Assembly: GCF_029937575.1 (NCBI RefSeq)
Contig: NZ_JAPYPS010000010.1
Coordinates: 24,588 to 88,587, forward strand
DNA length: 64,000 bases
DNA from: Nocardioides sp.
GTDB taxonomy: Bacteria; Actinomycetota; Actinomycetes; Propionibacteriales; Nocardioidaceae
Reading direction: 5' to 3'
The notes below the pieces were generated by a model. That model had not been told where the DNA came from and made no database searches. It worked only from the letters and a program-made list of their open reading frames with translations. This document shows positions 35,082 through 43,338 of this stretch, one piece after another. The number at the start of each line of letters is the position of its first letter. The first letter of the stretch is position 1. Made by a program: the position numbers and the translations under genes.

Positions 35082-36274
35082 TGGCCCGCCCGGAGGACGT
35101 TGCGAGCGAGCTCATCCTCGACCGTGGCGGTCAGCTGCTCCTCCAGCGACGGCACCCCGACCTTGCGGATGAGGTCGTTGAAGAAGCCGTGCAGCACCAG
35201 GCGGCGCGCCTCCTTCTCCGAGACCCCGCGCGAGCGGAGGTAGAAGAGCTGCTCGTCGTCGAAGCGGGCGGTGGCCGAGGCGTGCCCGGCACCCTCGATC
35301 TCCCCGGTCTCGATCTCCAGGTTGGGCACGGAGTCGGCCTGGCAGCCGTCGGTGAGGACCAGGTTGCGGTTCTCCTCGTAGGTCTCGATGCCCTCGGCGA
35401 CCTTGCGGATCAACACGTTGCCGATCCACACCGTGTGCGCCTTCTCGCCTTGCAGAGCCCCCTTGTAGAGCACGTTGCTCTTGGTCTTGGGCTGGTTGTG
35501 GTCGGCGAACAGCCGGTGCTCGAGGTGCTGGCCCTCGTCGGCGAAGTAGAGGCCGAGCAGCTCCGCGGAGCCACCGGGCGCGGCGTACTCGACGTTGGCG
35601 TTGAGCCGCACGACGTCACCGCCGAAGGTGATCGCGGTGTGCTTCACCTCGGCGTCGCGACCGACCAGGATCGAGTCCCGCCCGAGGTGCACGGCGTCGT
35701 CGTCCCAGTCCTGCAGGGAGACCACGTTGACCGTGGCGCCGTCGCCGACCAGCACCGACGTCGTGGCCGAGTAGCGCGCGGAGCCGGTGTGCATCAGGAC
35801 CACGGTCGCCTTGGCGAACTTGCCCACGCGCAGCACCAGCTGGCTCCACACGAGGTCGTCGACCGACTCGCCGTGCAGTCGGATGAAGATGGGCTCGGTG
35901 ATCTCGGCCTCGGCCGGTACGTCGATGAGCCGGGCGCCGCCGGACAGCTCCGCGGCCAGGGCCGAGGGACGGTCGTTGGGCGCGAGCTCGCCGATCTCGC
36001 GGGCCTCGGCCTGAGAGATCGTCGACAGGGTCACGCCGTCGGGCAGGGTGGTGTCCCAGGTCAGGCTGGCGTCGGAGGCCTCGCCGTCGAGGATCCCCCG
36101 CAGGCGCTTGAGCGGGGTGAACCGCCAGATCTCCTCGCGCCCGGTGGGCACGGGGTGGTCGGCGAGGTCGTACGACGGGGGCGGGTTCAGGTGAGAGACG
36201 CTCAGGTGGCCGTCCTTCTTGTCCTGCTCCAGCCCCGAGGTCACGCTCTCGCGGGCAGCATCGGTCACAGTCAC
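35078..36274 (-). CDS. sufD: Fe-S cluster assembly protein SufD
   Basis: A 398-residue SufD with an N-terminal helical segment and a right-handed beta-helix core. The C-terminal signature ASATARFDDEQLFYLRSRGVSE carries the residues involved in scaffold function. The conserved late His lies in GEKAHTVWIGN. It partners SufB and SufC. It is encoded 98 bp after sufB; the gap contains a CCGCCGG/CCGGCGG hairpin. It overlaps the Rieske gene by 4 bp. Confidence 0.94.
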   Translation of the reverse strand: MTVTDAARESVTSGLEQDKKDGHLSVSHLNPPPSYDLADHPVPTGREEIWRFTPLKRLRGILDGEASDASLTWDTTLPDGVTLSTISQAEAREIGELAPNDRPSALAAELSGGARLIDVPAEAEITEPIFIRLHGESVDDLVWSQLVLRVGKFAKATVVLMHTGSARYSATTSVLVGDGATVNVVSLQDWDDDAVHLGRDSILVGRDAEVKHTAITFGGDVVRLNANVEYAAPGGSAELLGLYFADEGQHLEHRLFADHNQPKTKSNVLYKGALQGEKAHTVWIGNVLIRKVAEGIETYEENRNLVLTDGCQADSVPNLEIETGEIEGAGHASATARFDDEQLFYLRSRGVSEKEARRLVLHGFFNDLIRKVGVPSLEEQLTATVEDELARNVLRAGQ

Positions 36275-36372
36275 TACGGATTACTTCCTAGTCGATTGGG
36301 GGCCCTCCGCCGTCCGCCGGCGCACCGGCGGGCGAGGAGGAGCAGGGCGCAGGCCCGAGGCCGCGCAGCGGC

Positions 36373-37791
36373 TCAGCCGACTGCGCCTTCCATTTGCAGC
36401 TCGATGAGGCGGTTGAGCTCGAGGGCGTACTCCATCGGGAGCTCCTTCGCGATCGGCTCGACGAAGCCGCGCACGATCATCGCCATCGCCTCGTCCTGCT
36501 CCATGCCACGCGACATCAGGTAGAAGAGCTGGTCGTCGGAGACCTTCGAGACGCTGGCCTCGTGCCCCATCGAGACGTCGTCCTCGCGGATGTCGACGTA
36601 CGGGTAGGTGTCGGACCGGCTGATCTGGTCGACGAGCAGCGCGTCGCACAGCACGTTCGACTTGGAGCCGTGGGCGCCCTCGTTGACCTGGATCAGACCG
36701 CGGTACGACGTGCGACCGCCCCCGCGGGCCACCGACTTCGACAGGATCGACGACGAGGTGTTGGGCGCCGCGTGCACCATCTTGGCGCCGGCGTCCTGGT
36801 GCTGGCCCTCGCCGGCGAACGCGATCGAGAGCGTCTCGCCCTTGGCGTGCTCGCCCATCAGGTAAATGGCGGGGTACTTCATCGTCACCTTCGAGCCGAT
36901 GTTGCCGTCGACCCACTCCATGGTCGCGCCAGCCTCGCAGGTCGCACGCTTGGTCACGAGGTTGTAGACGTTGTTGGACCAGTTCTGGATGGTCGTGTAG
37001 CGGCAACGGCCGCCCTTCTTCACGATGATCTCCACCACGGCCGAGTGCAGCGAGTCCGAGGAGTAGATCGGCGCCGTGCACCCCTCGACGTAGTGCACGT
37101 AGGCGTCCTCGTCGACGATGATCAGGGTGCGCTCGAACTGACCCATGTTCTCGGTGTTGATCCGGAAGTAGGCCTGCAGCGGGATGTCCACGTGGACGCC
37201 CTTGGGCACGTAGATGAACGATCCGCCGGACCACACCGCGGTGTTGAGGGCCGAGAACTTGTTGTCGCCGACCGGGATGACCGTGCCGAAGTACTCCTGG
37301 AAGAGCTCCGGGTGCTCCTTGAGCGCGGTGTCGGTGTCGAGGAAGAGGACGCCCTGCTCCTCGAGGTCCTCGCGGATGGAGTGGTAGACGACCTCGGACT
37401 CGTACTGGGCCGCGACACCGGAGACCAGTCGCTGCTTCTCGGCCTCGGGGATGCCGAGCTTGTCGTAGGTGTTCTTGATGTCCTCGGGCAGGTCGTCCCA
37501 GGTGGCGGCCTGCTTCTCCGAGGAGCGCACGAAGTACTTGATGTTGTCGAAGTCGATCCCGCCGAGGTCGGAGCCCCACGTGGGCATCGGCTTGCGGCCG
37601 AAGAGCTTGTGGCCCTTGAGTCGCTGGTCGAGCATCCACTGCGGCTCGGACTTCTTCTGCGAGATGTCGCGCACGACCTCCTCGGAGAGCCCGCGCTTGG
37701 CAGTGGCTCCGGCGACGTCGGAGTCGGCCCAGCCGAACTCGTAACGTCCGATGCCCTCGAGCTCGGGGTTGCGCTCGTCGATGGTCGTCAT
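36373..37791 (-). CDS. sufB: Fe-S cluster assembly protein SufB
   Basis: A 472-residue SufB, the sulfur-accepting scaffold subunit. ATG 37791 (MTTIDERN) overlaps the sufR stop (TGATG), so the operon reads sufR-sufB. Conserved blocks include [28 protein letters not shown] (Cys) and [13 protein letters not shown], plus the C-terminal [10 protein letters not shown] region. The longer open frame to 38001 runs over sufR and was rejected. Confidence 0.95.
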   Translation of the reverse strand: MTTIDERNPELEGIGRYEFGWADSDVAGATAKRGLSEEVVRDISQKKSEPQWMLDQRLKGHKLFGRKPMPTWGSDLGGIDFDNIKYFVRSSEKQAATWDDLPEDIKNTYDKLGIPEAEKQRLVSGVAAQYESEVVYHSIREDLEEQGVLFLDTDTALKEHPELFQEYFGTVIPVGDNKFSALNTAVWSGGSFIYVPKGVHVDIPLQAYFRINTENMGQFERTLIIVDEDAYVHYVEGCTAPIYSSDSLHSAVVEIIVKKGGRCRYTTIQNWSNNVYNLVTKRATCEAGATMEWVDGNIGSKVTMKYPAIYLMGEHAKGETLSIAFAGEGQHQDAGAKMVHAAPNTSSSILSKSVARGGGRTSYRGLIQVNEGAHGSKSNVLCDALLVDQISRSDTYPYVDIREDDVSMGHEASVSKVSDDQLFYLMSRGMEQDEAMAMIVRGFVEPIAKELPMEYALELNRLIELQMEGAVG

Positions 37792-38486
37792 CAGCTGACC
37801 TGCTCCTTCGTAGTGGGCTGCTGCTTGGTCTGGTGGGTGGGGATGTTGGGGACGCACGTGGTGCACACGCCGTCCCCGTGGGCGATGGTCGCCAAGCGCT
37901 GCACGTGACGCCCGAGGACCCGGCCGATGGCCTCGGTCTCGGCCTCGCACAGCTGGGGGAACTCGTGAGCCACGGTGGAGACCGGGCAGTGCTGCTGGCA
38001 CAGCTGGTCACCGACCGGCGACTCGCGCACCCCCGCGGCGTACCCCTCGTCGGAGAACACGCGCGCCAGGACCTGGACGGGCGCCAGGTCCGGGTGCTGG
38101 GCGGCCACCTCGTCGAAACGCTCCTCGACGAAGGCGACCCTGCGCTCGGCGAAGTGGCGTACTGCTTGCTCGCCCCCGGTCTCGGCGACGAACCGCAGCG
38201 CCTGGGCTGCGAGGTCGTCGTACTGCTTGGTGAAGCCCTCCCGGCCCGACTGGGTCAGGGCGAAGACCTTCGCCGGACGACCACGGCCACGTGCCTCGCC
38301 CGCGACCGGTCGAGCGTCGCGAGCCTCGAGCACGCTCTCGTCGATCATCTGGTCGAGGTGGCGGCGAACTGCTGCCGGGGTGAGGTCGAGGCGCTCGGCC
38401 AGGCTGGCAGCCGTCGAGGGCCCTTCGACCAGGATCGACCGAGCGACGCGCTGGCGCGTCGTGAGGTCTCCCCGGATCAATTCCAC
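37791..38486 (-). CDS. sufR: SufR-type Fe-S-sensing transcriptional regulator
   Basis: A 231-residue winged-helix (ArsR-like) regulator. The DNA-binding domain is at about 10-60 ([11 protein letters not shown], then [11 protein letters not shown]). A C-terminal Cys set, Cys163, Cys167 and Cys180 with an additional CTTC pair (208/211), fits [4Fe-4S] ligation. SufR represses suf when the cluster is bound. The start is GTG 38486, and it lies inside an inverted repeat (38483-38497) that resembles the known SufR operator, which suggests autoregulation. It is the first gene of the suf operon. Confidence 0.92.
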   Translation of the reverse strand: MELIRGDLTTRQRVARSILVEGPSTAASLAERLDLTPAAVRRHLDQMIDESVLEARDARPVAGEARGRGRPAKVFALTQSGREGFTKQYDDLAAQALRFVAETGGEQAVRHFAERRVAFVEERFDEVAAQHPDLAPVQVLARVFSDEGYAAGVRESPVGDQLCQQHCPVSTVAHEFPQLCEAETEAIGRVLGRHVQRLATIAHGDGVCTTCVPNIPTHQTKQQPTTKEQVS

Positions 38487-38497
38487 AACGTCAGTGT
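38483..38497 (-). promoter_or_regulatory. probable SufR operator overlapping the sufR start codon
   Basis: Read on the minus strand this is ACACT, five bases, TGTGG. The mycobacterial SufR motif, as I recall it, is ACACT-N5-TGTGA, so nine of ten defined bases match. The GTG start is within the right half-site. An AT-rich CATTAA (38507-38502) just upstream could be a -10 element. That would place the transcript start in the operator and leave a very short leader. Confidence 0.65.
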
Positions 38498-38606
38498 GCC
38501 GTTAATGAAAGTGACCATTCAAGCAAGGCGAGCCTAAGTGGTCTCGGTCACTCCCGAGGTCCCCGACGTCGTGTCAGAACTGTCAGGGCACCTGGCATGC
38601 CCCGGA

Positions 38607-39029
38607 CTACCGCACCGAGCGCGCGGTCGCGCGTCCCGGGGCTGTCGCGCGCAGCCAGGCCAGCCCGAGGAACGGCAGGACCAAGGGCAGGAAGGCGTAG
38701 CCCTGCCCGAAGTGCGACCAGACGGTCTTGTCAGGGAACAGCTCGGTGTCGACGTAGGACAGCACGCCGACGCTGAGCACCCCCACGAGCTCGACGGCGC
38801 AGGAGACCACGGCCACCCGCCAGGCCGAGGGGCCGCCCAGCAGCAGGCAGGTGGTGGCGACGAGGTAGATCACCGCTGCCACGAGCGAGAGGGTGTAGGC
38901 GAACGGAGCGTTGCCGGCCTCGGTGCCGAGCTGGATCGCGGAGCGGCCGGTGGCGGCGACGGCGAAGACGCCGTACACGAAGACGAGCATCCGGCCCGGA
39001 CCGGACGAGAGCTCACGCACCGAGACCAC
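38607..39029 (-). CDS. small integral membrane protein
   Basis: A 140-residue protein with four predicted transmembrane helices (about 12-30, 43-63, 70-90 and 108-126). Helix 4 is preceded by the motif FPDKTVWSHFGQGYAFLP, which carries conserved-looking Trp/His. I recognise no family. The start is GTG 39029 and it overlaps the upstream small membrane gene by 17 bp, so the two are probably a translationally coupled pair. The basic C-terminus (ATAPGRATARSVR) should be cytosolic. Confidence 0.75.
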   Translation of the reverse strand: MVSVRELSSGPGRMLVFVYGVFAVAATGRSAIQLGTEAGNAPFAYTLSLVAAVIYLVATTCLLLGGPSAWRVAVVSCAVELVGVLSVGVLSYVDTELFPDKTVWSHFGQGYAFLPLVLPFLGLAWLRATAPGRATARSVR

Positions 39030-39387
39030 CGCTCCAGATGTCGGCGAGTCGGACCTCGAGCGCGAGCACGGTGAGCGCGGCGATCACCAGCACTCCGGTC
39101 CCGGAGCGAGTGCGCTCGGCCAGGGACCAGAACGCCCCGATCGGCAGCGCGAGCACGATCCCGACGAGATAGCTGACGAAGAGCACTCCCGAGACGTCCC
39201 GATCGGTCCCCGCGAGCAGGATGCAGCCGACGACGAGCTGGACCAGCAGGACCAGCTCGGCGGTCGCGAGGAGCGCGAACGTACGGTCCTGGGCGAGCTC
39301 GTCGCGGATCACGAGCACCAGGCTCCAGAGCGCGACGACGACGCCGAGGACGTAGACGGCGCCGGTGATCCAGTCGTTCACGGACAT
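39013..39387 (-). CDS. small integral membrane protein
   Basis: A 124-residue protein with about four transmembrane helices (7-27, 39-60, 68-88 and 95-115). Its topology matches its downstream neighbour, so the two may be distant paralogs or form a complex. ATG 39387 (MSVNDWITG) is the only sensible start. The longer open frame upstream is antisense to the ABC transporter gene. The stop lies inside the next gene. Confidence 0.75.
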   Translation of the reverse strand: MSVNDWITGAVYVLGVVVALWSLVLVIRDELAQDRTFALLATAELVLLVQLVVGCILLAGTDRDVSGVLFVSYLVGIVLALPIGAFWSLAERTRSGTGVLVIAALTVLALEVRLADIWSGGLGA

Positions 39388-39450
39388 CAGCCTAGAAGGC
39401 TCGACGACCTCGCCCGAACGCAGGTGGGCGCGGCCTCCTACACTTCCCGG

Positions 39451-40404
39451 GTGCCCGACTCGCCTGCCGTCCTCGTCGACGGACTGGTGATGCGGTACGG
39501 CGCGAAGGTCGCCGTCGCCGGGCTCTCGCTGGCGGTGGAGCGGCACACCATCACCGCCGTCCTCGGTCCGAACGGTGCGGGCAAGACCACCACGCTGGAG
39601 ACGTGCGAGGGCTACCGGGCACCGCAGCAGGGTTCTGTGCGGGTGCTCGGTCTCGACCCGATCCGCGACCGCAAGGCGCTGCTCCCCCGCATCGGCGTGA
39701 TGCTGCAGAGCGGCGGCGCGTGGAGCGGCGTCCGCGCCGTCGAGATGCTGCGTCACGTCGCTCGCCTGCACGCCCACCCCCTCGACCCGACCGTCCTCGT
39801 CGACCGGCTGGGCCTCGAGGACTGCGGCCGTACGCCGTACCGCCGACTGTCGGGCGGTCAGCAGCAGCGCCTGGGGCTCGCGATGGCGCTGGTCGGGCGC
39901 CCTGAGCTCGTCTTCGTCGACGAGCCCACCGCCGGCCTGGATCCCGCCGTGCGACGCACCGTGTGGGAGCTTCTCGACGAGCTGCGCACCGACGGAGTCA
40001 CGGTGGTGCTGACCACGCACTACATGGAGGAGGCCGAGCGTCTCGCCGACCGGGTGCACATCGTCGACAAGGGCGTCCTCGTCGCGTCCGGGACCCCGTT
40101 GGAGCTCACCCGCGGAGGGCCGCGAGCGACCATCCGCCTGGTGGTCACCGAGCCGTTCCCACCCACGGCCCCCGAGTCCCTTCGGCTCGCCCTCGGCGAC
40201 GGCACCCAGGTCACCCAGCTCGACGCGGTGTCCCTGCTCGTGACCGGCCCCGCCGACCCCTCGACGCTGGCCACGGTGTCGCGCTGGTGCGAGGACAACT
40301 CCGTCCTACCTGAGTCCCTGACCCTGGGTCAGCGCAATCTCGAGGACGTGTTCCTCGAGCTCACCGGAGGCTCGTCCTCCACCGTCGAGGGGGTCGTCGA
40401 ATGA
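39451..40404 (+). CDS. ABC-2 type exporter, ATP-binding subunit
   Basis: A 317-residue ABC ATPase of the DrrA/CcmA-like class. Walker A is GPNGAGKTTTLE near residue 37, the signature is LSGGQQQRLGLAMAL, Walker B is LVFVDEPTAGLD, and the H-loop is THYMEEAE. A C-terminal regulatory domain of about 90 residues follows. The start is GTG 39451 (VPDSPAVL). It overlaps the permease gene by 4 bp. The same pair upstream of ctaA is conserved in mycobacteria as I recall (Rv1458c-Rv1457c). Confidence 0.92.
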   Translation: MPDSPAVLVDGLVMRYGAKVAVAGLSLAVERHTITAVLGPNGAGKTTTLETCEGYRAPQQGSVRVLGLDPIRDRKALLPRIGVMLQSGGAWSGVRAVEMLRHVARLHAHPLDPTVLVDRLGLEDCGRTPYRRLSGGQQQRLGLAMALVGRPELVFVDEPTAGLDPAVRRTVWELLDELRTDGVTVVLTTHYMEEAERLADRVHIVDKGVLVASGTPLELTRGGPRATIRLVVTEPFPPTAPESLRLALGDGTQVTQLDAVSLLVTGPADPSTLATVSRWCEDNSVLPESLTLGQRNLEDVFLELTGGSSSTVEGVVE

Positions 40405-41159
40405 CAGCGGGCACGTTCTCCCCCGCACCGGGCGCCGCGCCCTTCCTGCGTCAGGTCACCACGCAGGCCTCGATGGAGGCTCGGCTGATGCTGCGCAACG
40501 GCGAGCAGCTCCTGCTGGCCGTCGTCATCCCGGTGATCGTCCTGATCGGCGGGGTGCGCGGGGCGGACCGGGTGAACCTCTCCTACGGCGTCGACACGTT
40601 CACGCCCGGGGTCCTGGCCCTGGCCGTGATGTCGACGTCCTTCACGTCCTTGGCCATCGCCACCGGCTTCGAGCGCCGGTACGGCGTGATCAAGCGTCTC
40701 GGCACCTCGCCGCTGTCGCGGACCGGACTGCTGCTCGGCAAGGTCCTCGCCCTGCTTCTCGTCGAGGTGCTGCAGGTCGCGGTGATCTCGGCCGTGGGGT
40801 TCGCCCTGGGCTGGGAGCCGCACGCCGACGTGCTCGGCCTGCTGCTCGCCGTCGTCCTCGGCACCGCGGCCTTCGCGTCCCTCGGTCTCCTGGTGGCCGG
40901 GTCCCTGCGGGCCGAGGCCACCCTGGCCGCGGCGAACCTCATCTACCTGCTCCTGCTCGCCGGTGGCGCCGTGGTGCTGCCGGTCTCGGCCTACGGCTCC
41001 TTCGGGGACGTCGTGAGCTACCTGCCCTCCGGGGCGCTCGGTGAGGCGATGCGCGCTGCCCTGTCGGACGCGGCCATCGCCGGCCGGGACCTGCTGGTCC
41101 TCGCTGCGTGGGCCGTCATCGGTGCCGCCGCGACCGCAAGGACCTTCACGTGGGAATGA
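40401..41159 (+). CDS. ABC-2 type exporter, permease subunit
   Basis: A 252-residue permease with six transmembrane helices and the ABC-2 pattern: an N-terminal amphipathic EARLMLRNGEQLLLAVVIPV helix, then a FERRYGVIKRLGTSPLSR coupling segment that contacts the ATPase. ATG 40401 overlaps the ATPase stop (ATGA), and the permease stop overlaps the ctaA start. The three genes are thus one translationally coupled unit. That hints at a role in respiratory or heme-related membrane assembly, unproven. Confidence 0.92.
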   Translation: MTAGTFSPAPGAAPFLRQVTTQASMEARLMLRNGEQLLLAVVIPVIVLIGGVRGADRVNLSYGVDTFTPGVLALAVMSTSFTSLAIATGFERRYGVIKRLGTSPLSRTGLLLGKVLALLLVEVLQVAVISAVGFALGWEPHADVLGLLLAVVLGTAAFASLGLLVAGSLRAEATLAAANLIYLLLLAGGAVVLPVSAYGSFGDVVSYLPSGALGEAMRAALSDAAIAGRDLLVLAAWAVIGAAATARTFTWE

Positions 41160-42082
41160 GTCATGTCACCGCCCGGCTCAGCCTGGCGCCGTACGTGCGT
41201 CACCTCGGCTGGGCCAGCCTGGCCGCCAACATCGGTATCGTCGTCACCGGCGGCGCCGTGCGCCTGACCGGTTCGGGGCTCGGCTGTCCCACGTGGCCGC
41301 GCTGCACCGAGGAGAGCTTCCGCCCTCGCGGGGAGCTGGACTTCCACACCGCCATCGAGTTCGGCAACCGGATGCTGACCTTCGTACTCACTGCCGTGGC
41401 GGTCGCGACGTTCGTGGCGGCCGTGCAGAGCGGACGACGCGAGCTGCGCCGCCTGGCGCTGGTGCTGGCGCTGGGGGTGCCGGCACAGGCGCTCATCGGT
41501 GGTGTCACGGTGCTGACCGACCTCAACCCGTGGGTCGTCTCGCTGCACCTGCTCCTGTCGATGGCGATGGTCGGTGTCGCGGTGCTCTACCTGCGTCGCC
41601 TCGACCACCCGGACGCCACGTGGCACCGGGGTCCGGTTCCGGGTCTGGCGTGGGCCCTCTTCGCCGCCGCCTGGCTGGTGCTGGTGCTGGGCACCATCGT
41701 GACCGGGGCAGGTCCACACGCGGGCGACGCCGAGACGCCTCGCAACGGGCTGGACACCCTCGAGACCAGTCAGCTGCACGCCGACGCCGTCTTCCTGTTC
41801 GTCGGGCTGACCATCGGCATGCTCTTCCTCGTGGCCGCCACCCGCGGTCGTGGTCCGGCGCTGCGGGCAGCCCTGGTGCTGCTCGGCGTCGAGCTGTCGC
41901 AGAGCACCATCGGCTTCGTGCAGTACTTCACCGACCTGCCCGAGGTCCTCGTGGGCTTCCACATGCTCGGCGCCGGTCTGATCTCGGCCAGCGTCACGTG
42001 GCTGGTGCTCGAGGTGGTGCTGACCGACGACCGGACAGCGGTCGACGTACCCCCCACCCCGACCTTCTCAGGGAACTCCTGA
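41156..42082 (+). CDS. ctaA: heme A synthase
   Basis: A 308-residue membrane enzyme that oxidises heme O to heme A. It has eight predicted helices. Four conserved His residues lie in DFHTAIEFGNR, SLHLLLSM, QLHADAVFL and GFHMLGAG. A Cys pair is visible in the first external loop (GLGCPTWPRC), as in the Bacillus-type CtaA. ATG 41156 overlaps the permease stop. The product supplies cytochrome aa3 oxidase, whose assembly factor SURF1 is also in the window. The stop codon lies inside the left arm of an inverted repeat. Confidence 0.93.
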   Translation: MSHVTARLSLAPYVRHLGWASLAANIGIVVTGGAVRLTGSGLGCPTWPRCTEESFRPRGELDFHTAIEFGNRMLTFVLTAVAVATFVAAVQSGRRELRRLALVLALGVPAQALIGGVTVLTDLNPWVVSLHLLLSMAMVGVAVLYLRRLDHPDATWHRGPVPGLAWALFAAAWLVLVLGTIVTGAGPHAGDAETPRNGLDTLETSQLHADAVFLFVGLTIGMLFLVAATRGRGPALRAALVLLGVELSQSTIGFVQYFTDLPEVLVGFHMLGAGLISASVTWLVLEVVLTDDRTAVDVPPTPTFSGNS

Positions 42083-42118
42083 CGTTCTCAGGGGGAATTC
42101 TCCCTGGGAACGTCAGGA
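42077..42118. terminator. inverted repeat covering the ctaA stop codon
   Basis: A 17-bp left arm (42077-42093) and right arm (42102-42118) pair with one mismatch around an 8-bp GGAATTCT spacer. The left arm includes the ctaA TGA. The right arm overlaps the first seven bases of the next palindrome (42112-42145), so the two hairpins cannot form in the same molecule. The likely role is terminating ctaA transcripts. Confidence 0.8.
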
Positions 42119-42145
42119 ATCCCCGGGTACCCGGGGATTCCTGAC
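42112..42145. terminator. perfect 34-bp palindrome between ctaA and ctaB
   Basis: A perfect self-complementary sequence with centre GGTACC, read from GTCAGG to CCTGAC, containing CCCCGGGTACCCGGGG. It lies 15 bp from the ctaB stop (42160) in the convergent gap and probably terminates ctaB transcripts. A cruciform is possible. There is no spacer, so an RNA hairpin needs at least the central four bases unpaired. Confidence 0.85.
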
Positions 42146-42159
42146 CAAGGCCCCCCGCC

Positions 42160-43140
42160 TCAGCGGAAGAGCAACGGGTCCAGCGCGACCGCGACGAACA
42201 GCAGCGAGAGGTACAGGTTGCTGTGGTGGAAGAGCCGCATCGGCTGGATGACGCTGAGGTCCTCGGTGCCGCGGGCCCGCGACCACATCTTGTGAGCCTC
42301 GAGCAGGAAGACCGCGCCGAGCACCCCGGCGGCGACCGGGTAGACGGGCCCGGTGCCGGCAACCGGCCAGAGCAGCAGCGAAGTGGCGACCATCACCCAG
42401 GCGTACAGCACGATCTGCCGGCCGACCTCGCGGGCGTTCTTGACGACCGGCAGCATCGGGACGTCGACGTTGGCGTAGTCCTCGCGGTACCGCAGGGCCA
42501 GGGCCCAGGTGTGCGGCGGGGTCCAGAAGAAGACCACTGCGAAGAGCACGACGGGCACCCACGAGAGCTCGCCGGTGACCGCGGTCCAGCCGATGAGGGC
42601 CGGGAAGCAGCCGGCCAACCCTCCCCACACGATGTTCTGGGTGGTGCGGCGCTTGAGGATCATCGTGTAGCCGAAGACGTAGAACGCGTTGGCACCCAAC
42701 GAGAGCCCTGCGGAGAGCGGGTTGACCCACACACCAAGCACCACCGTGGAGATCACGGCCAGCGCCGTCGCGAAGGCGAGCGCGGCCCCCGGGGTCACCA
42801 TGTGGCGCGGCAGAGCCCGGCGGCGCGTACGTCGCATCTGCTCGTCGATGTCGCGGTCGTAGACGCAGTTGTAGGCCGAGGCAGACCCGGCCGAGAGCGT
42901 CCCACCGATCACGGTGGCCACGACCAGGCCGAGGGGAGGCACCCCCCGCTGGGCGAAGAACATGACGGGCACCGTGGTGAGGAGCAGCAGCTCGATGACG
43001 CGTGGCTTGGTGAGTCCGACGTACGCCGCGACGACGTCCCTGAGCCCGGCGGCGCCGTGGTGCTGCCCGGAGTCATCGGAGGCCCCTCGGCCGTCGTGCG
43101 GTCCCGACATCGCGGGGCGCGATTCGCCGACGTAGGTCAC
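42160..43140 (-). CDS. ctaB: protoheme IX farnesyltransferase (heme O synthase)
   Basis: A 326-residue UbiA-family membrane prenyltransferase that adds farnesyl to heme B. It has nine predicted helices. The first Asp-rich motif is [18 protein letters not shown], with NxxxDxxxD. A second region, [17 protein letters not shown], carries the conserved basic and Asn residues. The N-terminus (about 1-35) is polar and His/Gly-rich. It is convergent with ctaA and divergent from tkt, as in other actinobacteria. Confidence 0.94.
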   Translation of the reverse strand: MTYVGESRPAMSGPHDGRGASDDSGQHHGAAGLRDVVAAYVGLTKPRVIELLLLTTVPVMFFAQRGVPPLGLVVATVIGGTLSAGSASAYNCVYDRDIDEQMRRTRRRALPRHMVTPGAALAFATALAVISTVVLGVWVNPLSAGLSLGANAFYVFGYTMILKRRTTQNIVWGGLAGCFPALIGWTAVTGELSWVPVVLFAVVFFWTPPHTWALALRYREDYANVDVPMLPVVKNAREVGRQIVLYAWVMVATSLLLWPVAGTGPVYPVAAGVLGAVFLLEAHKMWSRARGTEDLSVIQPMRLFHHSNLYLSLLFVAVALDPLLFR

Positions 43141-43308
43141 AGACGTCCTCTGCTCGGTTGCTGTGGGGCTGGGCCAGCTCAGCCTAGGTCACGACGCATG
43201 TCCACACCCGCTGAGGCGGTGTGAGTCTATCCCGGTACGTGAGTAGGCTCGTTATCGCCCGAGGACGACGCCCCAGCACCACACCGAAGACACCTCTAGC
43301 CACCCCGA

Positions 43309-43325
43309 GGCTCCATGACGGAGCC
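43309..43325 (+). promoter_or_regulatory. short hairpin directly upstream of the tkt ribosome-binding site
   Basis: GGCTCC (43309-43314) pairs with GGAGCC (43320-43325) around ATGAC. The stem ends four bases before the GGAG of the tkt ribosome-binding site. It could tune translation initiation or be fortuitous. The rest of the 198-bp ctaB-tkt gap shows no clear promoter to me. Confidence 0.35.
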
Positions 43326-43338
43326 GTGAAGGAGCACT

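Noticed and set aside
38526..38537. TTAGGCTCGCCT (minus strand) as an iron-regulator (IdeR/DtxR) box upstream of sufR
   Set aside because: The left half resembles the consensus but the right half does not; about 12 of 19 positions match by my count, too few to call.
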